From positions 1 to 23,737 of the forward strand of contig JAYMTF010001387.1 in the NCBI GenBank assembly GCA_036897485.1: DNA of 23,737 bases, written 5' to 3'. Position numbers and translations under genes: made by a program. The stretch is from Pelargonium nanum (Eukaryota > Streptophyta > Magnoliopsida > Geraniales > Geraniaceae). The notes below the pieces were generated by a model. The model was given only the letters and a program-made list of their open reading frames with translations. It did not search any database and was not told where the DNA came from. Below, piece by piece: positions 19,501 through 23,737 of the stretch (positions are counted from its first letter, which is position 1; each line of letters begins with the position of its first letter).

Positions 19501-19859
19501 ACATGGCCATAAAAAGGAGAGAAATTAAACCCTTAACATAGAAGGAAGCCTTACATGTGGAATAAATAAACATTTCAAGTTACAACCAGAAGTAACTGTA
19601 GTGCACCTGATCCACAATCCTTCCATCCCCTGCTGCTTTATAAGGGGGGATTTTATGTGGATAACAAGAAAACAAGGTCCTCGTGAATTACAAGTGCTCT
19701 TAAGCTATCATGAGTTGAATATACATAAAAATTACTTTTAAACAGTGAAAGTAGATTAATGACAATGAAGCAAATAATTCTGTGGAGGCAGAAAGGCGGC
19801 GTATCTTGTTACGGAAGCCATTGTCGATGAGGGGAGAGCAACAGCCCGAGGGGATTGTT
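19501..19859. other. Spacer and 3'UTR of glutaredoxin
   Basis: Non-coding sequence between the GST relic and the glutaredoxin stop codon. It is presumably the 3'UTR of the minus-strand glutaredoxin gene on its right side. Nothing else is recognised. Confidence 0.6.
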
Positions 19860-22332
19860 CTATGTATTTGTATTTTTATTTGTATTTGTAGCCCCAGCTT
19901 CTGACAACAAAGATTCAAGTTCTCCTTTCCTATGTAGCTTCACAGTATCTGTGTCAGAACATGAAGCAACAGTAAGAATAAAACTCTATTCACTTTTGTA
20001 TCTTCTTCCCCTTACATTTGATCCCAAATCAAGTAAAAGTGATGGAAAGCATTGAAACTGTTACATAAGATATCTATAGTTCACTCAAGATTTAACCATA
20101 TGGCAATACTAGCAGCATCTTTACACGAGAATAAATTCATGTGCATATACAGTCTGATAGTTGGCAAGAAAACAAAAAGAGAAAAACAAAACGGAATTGA
20201 GGAGTAAAATAGAATTAATGTAACAAATAAGAGAACAAACTTTTCACTAAAGTATCTAAACGATACTAATATTGATAAAATGAATATAAGCAAGGTATAA
20301 AGATAAAATAAAACTGAAAAGGTTTTTATAAACAAAACTTTCTCACAGCACGTATTATTCAAAGAACAATAATGAATGAAGATTGTACCTGAACAACCAC
20401 CAATGTGTTTACCTCCTGATCATAGAAAAAGAACAAAAACATGAGAATTAATTATCATTGGTTATTCAAAAAAACTCTATAAAGCATGAAATAACAAAAC
20501 ATCCTACTACAGAATCAACCCGGTCAGTTTATTTCAGTACTTGTTGCCAGTGCTAAAACAAGTCAGCTCAGCTTCTGAATGGGGAAAAAGTAGATATCGG
20601 TTCACTACACATCATATTTCTACCACTGTACCAATGACATAAGCAATGCAATATAACCATGTCACCCAAAAGAGGTATTTGATGTATAGATGGTAAACAG
20701 AAAAAAAAAAAAAAAAGACAGCATGCTCATGTCTATGTTAGACAACTAATGGGCAATAGCATACAGCAACAAAGACCTTACAGAAAGGGCAAACACCTGC
20801 AATTGCAGATGTACTCTTGTTGTTAGTATCACTCAAGCATTTGTGCAAGAGTATTAAGAGAGGTTAAATGTCAATGAAGTTAAACAATGTATTTCATTAC
20901 ACATGCCAATTTGAATATTCTATTGAGGTTATGTTTTTAAAATGATTTTCCTAATTTACATCTACATACTAATAACACTCAAACAGATTTTGTAATTCAT
21001 CCATTAAAAACGAATGTAAAAGTTAGTACTTACCAATAAAAACATTTGGAACAGTATGCTGCCCAGTTAGTCTCTCCAGTACCTTTTGCAGTTGTGGCCC
21101 TTGGGGACCTGCATGTGAGAGAGAGAATCTCTAAATATTAAAATTTTGGCCAGACAAACAGAACTCGATAATCCAATGCTCATTAATAATTTCATTATGA
21201 AGTCTGCCTGATATAGATTTGATAAGGATAGGAAAAAAAAATTGGGGGACGACCTAGTGCCTGAGGCTCCTACCAATGTAGGGTCTGGAGAGGGTCATTT
21301 TTATATGCAACCTTAACACTGCGTTGCAAATAAACTATTTCCTAACCTCAAACCTGAGACCACTAGGTCACAAGGCAGCAACCTCACCGTTGTACTAAGG
21401 CTCTCCCTTAATGAGCATTGACATTTGTTTAGAGATAAGCATTGGTAAAATGAATGGGCAGTAGTAGAATTTCATATCAGAATTCAAAAATATCAAAGGA
21501 TATTTCCTGCAAGTTTCTTCCAAATCATTGCAGACAGCATTACTAAATTAAAGTTTACAGCTTTTGATAATAGATTAAATAAAGTCTTATGCTTTCTCAA
21601 GTTACCTAACAATTTTTGAGTTAATTGCTAGGTAACTTGGAAAATTATCGTAATCAATAGATTATAATATGCTTATGACCTCAGCTATTGATTTTAGGGA
21701 TGATCACAATTCCTAAATGATTATAATCTCAAAAACAGTTAGGTATTCAAAATAGCAAAATACAATATGAAATGAACATAATGCTCAAATAGCAAATAAA
21801 AAACAATCAATTTAAGGCTAAGTAATGTAAACATCAAACAATCACAAAGATTAAGAACGAAGAAAGCGCACCTAATTCGTCCAATTCGATAACCAATGGC
21901 TCCACCCCGAGGCGTTTGAACAGCGTTTTCACCTCCGATGAGTACCTTGAAACAACAACAACAAAAAAATCAAGATCAAACCAAAATCCCCTCAAATCTC
22001 ACCAACCAAATGACCACACAAAAGCATAAAATGAGATGCGATTTGAAAACTCACGAGCACCAAGTTTTGGAGTAGACCACAACAGGATTGTCGCCGACGG
22101 TCTTCCTGACGTTCTCCTCGAGGCGAGAGCCGAAGGAAGAGGTCATGGCTTTGACCGATAAGGGTCTTTTGGCTCTTTTGGAGACATTGATGCCAAAAGT
22201 GGTGCGAGCGATGGCATTGGTGTTGACGGAAATGGAAGAGAAAGAGCGAGGAGAAGAAGAAGAAGAAGAATAGCGTAGAGGAAGAGAAGCTGTCAAATTT
22301 GTGAGGAGATGCGAAGATGCTGCCATTGCCAT
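19860..22332 (-). CDS. GRXS12: Chloroplast monothiol glutaredoxin, GrxS12 type (five exons)
   Basis: Stromal thiol-disulfide oxidoreductase that reduces mixed glutathione disulfides, using glutathione. Exons in translation order are 22332-22055, 21945-21872, 21108-21034, 20415-20389 and 19948-19860, giving 180 aa. Residues 1 to about 62 are a Ser-rich transit peptide. The active site W91-C92-S93-Y94-S95 spans the first splice junction, so the motif is split between exons 1 and 2. TVP (136-138) gives the cis-Pro and GGC(S)D (148-152) the glutathione-binding end, with the second conserved Cys150. WCSYS separates it from WCGYS-type GRXC5. The C-terminal [10 protein letters not shown] is encoded by a microsatellite. 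Two in-frame starts (22332, 22326) are near-equivalent. Introns carry a SINE and a MITE. Confidence 0.95.
19863..19890. repeat. TATTTG-type microsatellite coding the glutaredoxin tail
   Basis: tgtatttgtatttttatttgta on the plus strand is an imperfect tandem repeat. On the minus strand it encodes the C-terminal [11 protein letters not shown] run inside coding sequence is unusual for this short conserved protein. Confidence 0.75.
21233..21408 (-). mobile_element. Au-like SINE in glutaredoxin intron 2
   Basis: On the minus strand the head reads ttagtacaacggtgaggttg, followed by ccttgtgacctagtggtctc and a degenerate B box (caggtttgagg), then a T-rich end (about 21233-21241 on the plus strand is the A-run). 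This closely follows the Au SINE family, widespread in angiosperms. The B box has lost the canonical TTCGA, so the copy is probably old. No clean target duplication was found. Notably caatgctcattaa (21173-21185) and ttaatgagcattg (about 21408-21420) are inverted copies. Confidence 0.8.
21603..21745. mobile_element. Small MITE with 18-bp inverted ends in glutaredoxin intron 2
   Basis: tacctaacaatttttgag (21603-21620) and ctcaaaaacagttaggta (21728-21745) are inverted repeats with 16 of 18 positions matching. A second inverted copy of the left end (attgctaggtaacttg, 21624-21639) forms a 16-bp hairpin with 21598-21613. The element is about 143 bp and non-coding. Confidence 0.6.
22249..22270. repeat. 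(GAA)n microsatellite in glutaredoxin transit peptide
   Basis: agaagaagaagaagaa on the plus strand is read on the minus strand as the Ser6 run (about residues 22-27) in the transit peptide. It is length-tolerant because transit peptides are Ser-rich and unstructured. Confidence 0.85.
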
Positions 22333-22619
22333 AGCTTTTTGGTTTCAGCTTTTTGTGTCTCTCTCGCTCTCTATGTGGGTCTCGGGCTCTACGGCTTTCC
22401 TGATAGATTTGTCCACCCAGGTTATAGGTCTCACCTATCACTGCTTTGCCTTCTTTTTTTAATGCCTTGGAAATAGAGAGGGTTGCATGTACTTGGCGTA
22501 AATTGGAGTGGACCGGAAAACCGGATCATAGGTTCGGTTGAGTTCGATCCAAATTTAAAATTTAATGACTCAAACTAGTAAGATACATTTTCACATCGTG
22601 AACGTGTTGCTACAATTTT
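22333..22619. other. Glutaredoxin promoter region and spacer
   Basis: The 5'UTR and promoter of the glutaredoxin (minus strand) lie to the left; a TC/CT-rich leader is visible at 22350-22372. To the right is AT-rich spacer with a short ccggaaaaccgg palindrome (22515-22526). No TATA box is convincing. Confidence 0.55.
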
Positions 22620-22790
22620 TTTTTAATCTAAATCATGAGATTTCTGAGCGGGCCCGCTAACTCGCGGTTGGCACCTTTAAGGTGTTCTACCACACCTAAA
22701 TTAATCATCATTCTCTGATACTCGAACTTAAGACCTCAAGTTAAGCTGAAACAATCTCTTACTAGTTGACCCATTCGCTTGGTGGTTTTT
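22620..22790 (-). mobile_element. tRNA-derived SINE with target-site duplication
   Basis: On the minus strand the 5' part has caagcgaatgggtcaac and then a B-box-like aagttcgagtatc (about 22718-22730). The 3' end is a poly-A (plus-strand T-run 22616-22624). It is flanked by the 12-bp repeat tgctacaatttt (22608-22619) and tgttacaatttt (22791-22802), with one mismatch. Length is about 171 bp. It resembles the SINE at 11749-11955 in organisation but not clearly in sequence. Confidence 0.75.
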
Positions 22791-22802
22791 TGTTACAATT
22801 TT

Positions 22803-23176
22803 AAATGATACTAATTAAATTATTATAAAAATATTATAGATGACTAAAATTCTATAAAATAAAATTTCACTCATTTTACAACAATAATACTAAAAAACAC
22901 ATAGAGTAATTTTAAATAGAAAAACGTTTCATACATGCGTTTTTTATAAATGTGTGTGTTGAAATCAAATATGGACCATTGGTTCTTAGAAAGAAAAAAA
23001 AAACAAAATAAAAGATAAACATCCATCAACTCAGCCATTTGAATGTTCATGGTTGCTTTGTAAGCGCAAACAGAAAGTACCAATGAATTGAATGTCATCA
23101 AACTAAAATAACTAAAACCAAAATAGACATGGATAAAAAAAATAAACATTTACATTAGTAATAGTTGGTGTTTGTC
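22803..23176. other. AT-rich spacer, nothing recognised
   Basis: Very AT-rich sequence with several homopolymer A runs. The minus ORF at 22871-23149 is low-complexity and rich in Phe/Tyr, as expected by chance in AT-rich DNA. Confidence 0.6.
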
Positions 23177-23575
23177 ATGGAGAATATTGATTTCAATACT
23201 GTTATTATTCCATTTGTTCCGGACGCAGTGGGAATTTTGATAATAAAGGATTCTCAGCCCAACAACGATGCTTCCATGTTCGATCCTGCCATCCTTGAAT
23301 CGGCGGATAGAGTCACCAAGTTGAAAATCTTTCTGACCGCAAGAAATAGAAATTGCAAAATTGAGTTTATGGAGGTAAACAATGGAGTGGACCGTAAGAT
23401 CAAATTGATTGAAGCAATGGAAGATGTTGAGGATTTTCGTATCCGGTTGGCGAAAATAACTATAACCACATGTTCCGTGATCCCTGGTGAGAGTGTGGCG
23501 GGTCTGGCAGCCGCAGCTCACCAAGATCCAGATTCTTCATCCGGTGAATCGATTGTGGACCAAGAGATAGGATAG
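23177..23575 (+). CDS. Hypothetical protein, 132 aa, unrecognised
   Basis: An ATG (context gtcATGG) opens an uninterrupted 133-codon frame ending TAG at 23575. The protein starts MENIDFNTVIIPFVPDAVG. Residues 1-100 look globular and alternate hydrophobic and charged (VGILIIKD, KLKIFLTARN, EDFRIRLAKITIT), while the last 35 are Ala/Ser/Asp-rich and probably flexible. I do not recognise a family. The region is richer in GC than its flanks and has no low complexity, which favours past or present coding. It could be one exon of a larger gene extending beyond the window, or a gene fragment. No intron signals could be placed with confidence. The antisense 124-codon ORF is less plausible. Confidence 0.45.
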   Translation: MENIDFNTVIIPFVPDAVGILIIKDSQPNNDASMFDPAILESADRVTKLKIFLTARNRNCKIEFMEVNNGVDRKIKLIEAMEDVEDFRIRLAKITITTCSVIPGESVAGLAAAAHQDPDSSSGESIVDQEIG

Positions 23576-23737
23576 AGTAACAATACATTTGACTGCCCCT
23601 GCCCCTGGCCTATGGGTAGTTATTGTCTAAGTATTAGGTAGACCGTTGTCTAAGTCAGACTTGTAATGGGCACACAATGTTCAAAGAACACTTATATTAC
23701 TCAAAGGCAAATTACAAAGAGTTGGGGGATGGTTTGG
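23576..23737. other. Right edge of window, nothing recognised
   Basis: Short non-coding-looking sequence after the hypothetical ORF, with the direct repeat ctaagt/ttgtctaagt around 23624-23657. It may be a 3'UTR or an intron of the preceding frame. Confidence 0.4.

Noticed and set aside
21992..22441. 149-codon minus ORF overlapping glutaredoxin exon 1
   Set aside because: It is an out-of-frame reading of the transit-peptide exon; the GrxS12 frame is supported across five exons.
23150..23524. 124-codon minus-strand ORF opposite the hypothetical protein
   Set aside because: It overlaps almost fully with the plus-strand ORF, has Cys/His/Tyr-rich irregular composition and no recognised domain; treated as the antisense shadow.
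1..23737. CRISPR arrays, bacterial operons or insertion sequences
   Set aside because: No regularly spaced repeats, bacterial ribosome-binding pattern or transposase is present; all real genes have plant-type introns.

Overview
This window looks like a gene-dense piece of a eudicot nuclear genome. The evidence is AT-rich GT-AG introns, a nuclear-encoded photosystem I subunit with a chloroplast transit peptide, tau-class glutathione transferases (a plant-specific class), an Au-type SINE, and Stowaway-like MITEs. The species cannot be determined from the sequence. I re-spliced each gene by hand by matching GT-AG junctions, reading phase and family conservation. All five complete multi-exon models and both two-exon GST models close in frame.

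Layout from left to right. (1) 725-3513, plus: a six-exon TET18/TOM2A-type tetraspanin with a telo-box just upstream of the ATG. (2) 4103-8238, minus: a five-coding-exon TRM-type protein (DUF3741/DUF4378, 969 aa) that converges on the tetraspanin and has an extra 5'UTR exon near 9.04-9.4 kb. (3) About 9.46-13.3 kb is a repeat-rich intergenic stretch. It holds a 59-codon orphan ORF, a decayed tRNA-Trp, a complete SINE with target-site duplication inside an older repeat, a possible solo LTR and a 20-bp tandem duplication. (4) 13663-15059, plus: psaE in three exons. (5) 15859-17004 and 18272-19020, plus: two tandem tau GST genes, each encoding 222 aa with the same intron position, followed by a decayed third copy at about 19310-19500. 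(6) 19860-22332, minus: a chloroplast monothiol glutaredoxin of the GrxS12 type (active site WCSYS, 180 aa, five exons). (7) 22450-23737: a SINE, then an unrecognised 132-codon ORF at 23177-23575.

The genes do not form an operon. Thematically, psaE, the two GSTUs and GrxS12 all relate to photosynthesis or thiol/redox chemistry, but this is probably chance proximity plus local GST duplication. The most informative observations are the live-live-dead GST array, the large inverted-repeat MITE that explains the longer intron of the first GST, at least four SINE-like insertions from several families (two with clear target-site duplications on both sides, one short with a 12-bp duplication), a microsatellite that became the coding C-terminus of the glutaredoxin, and the unexplained terminal ORF. 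I saw no convincing new multi-gene system here.
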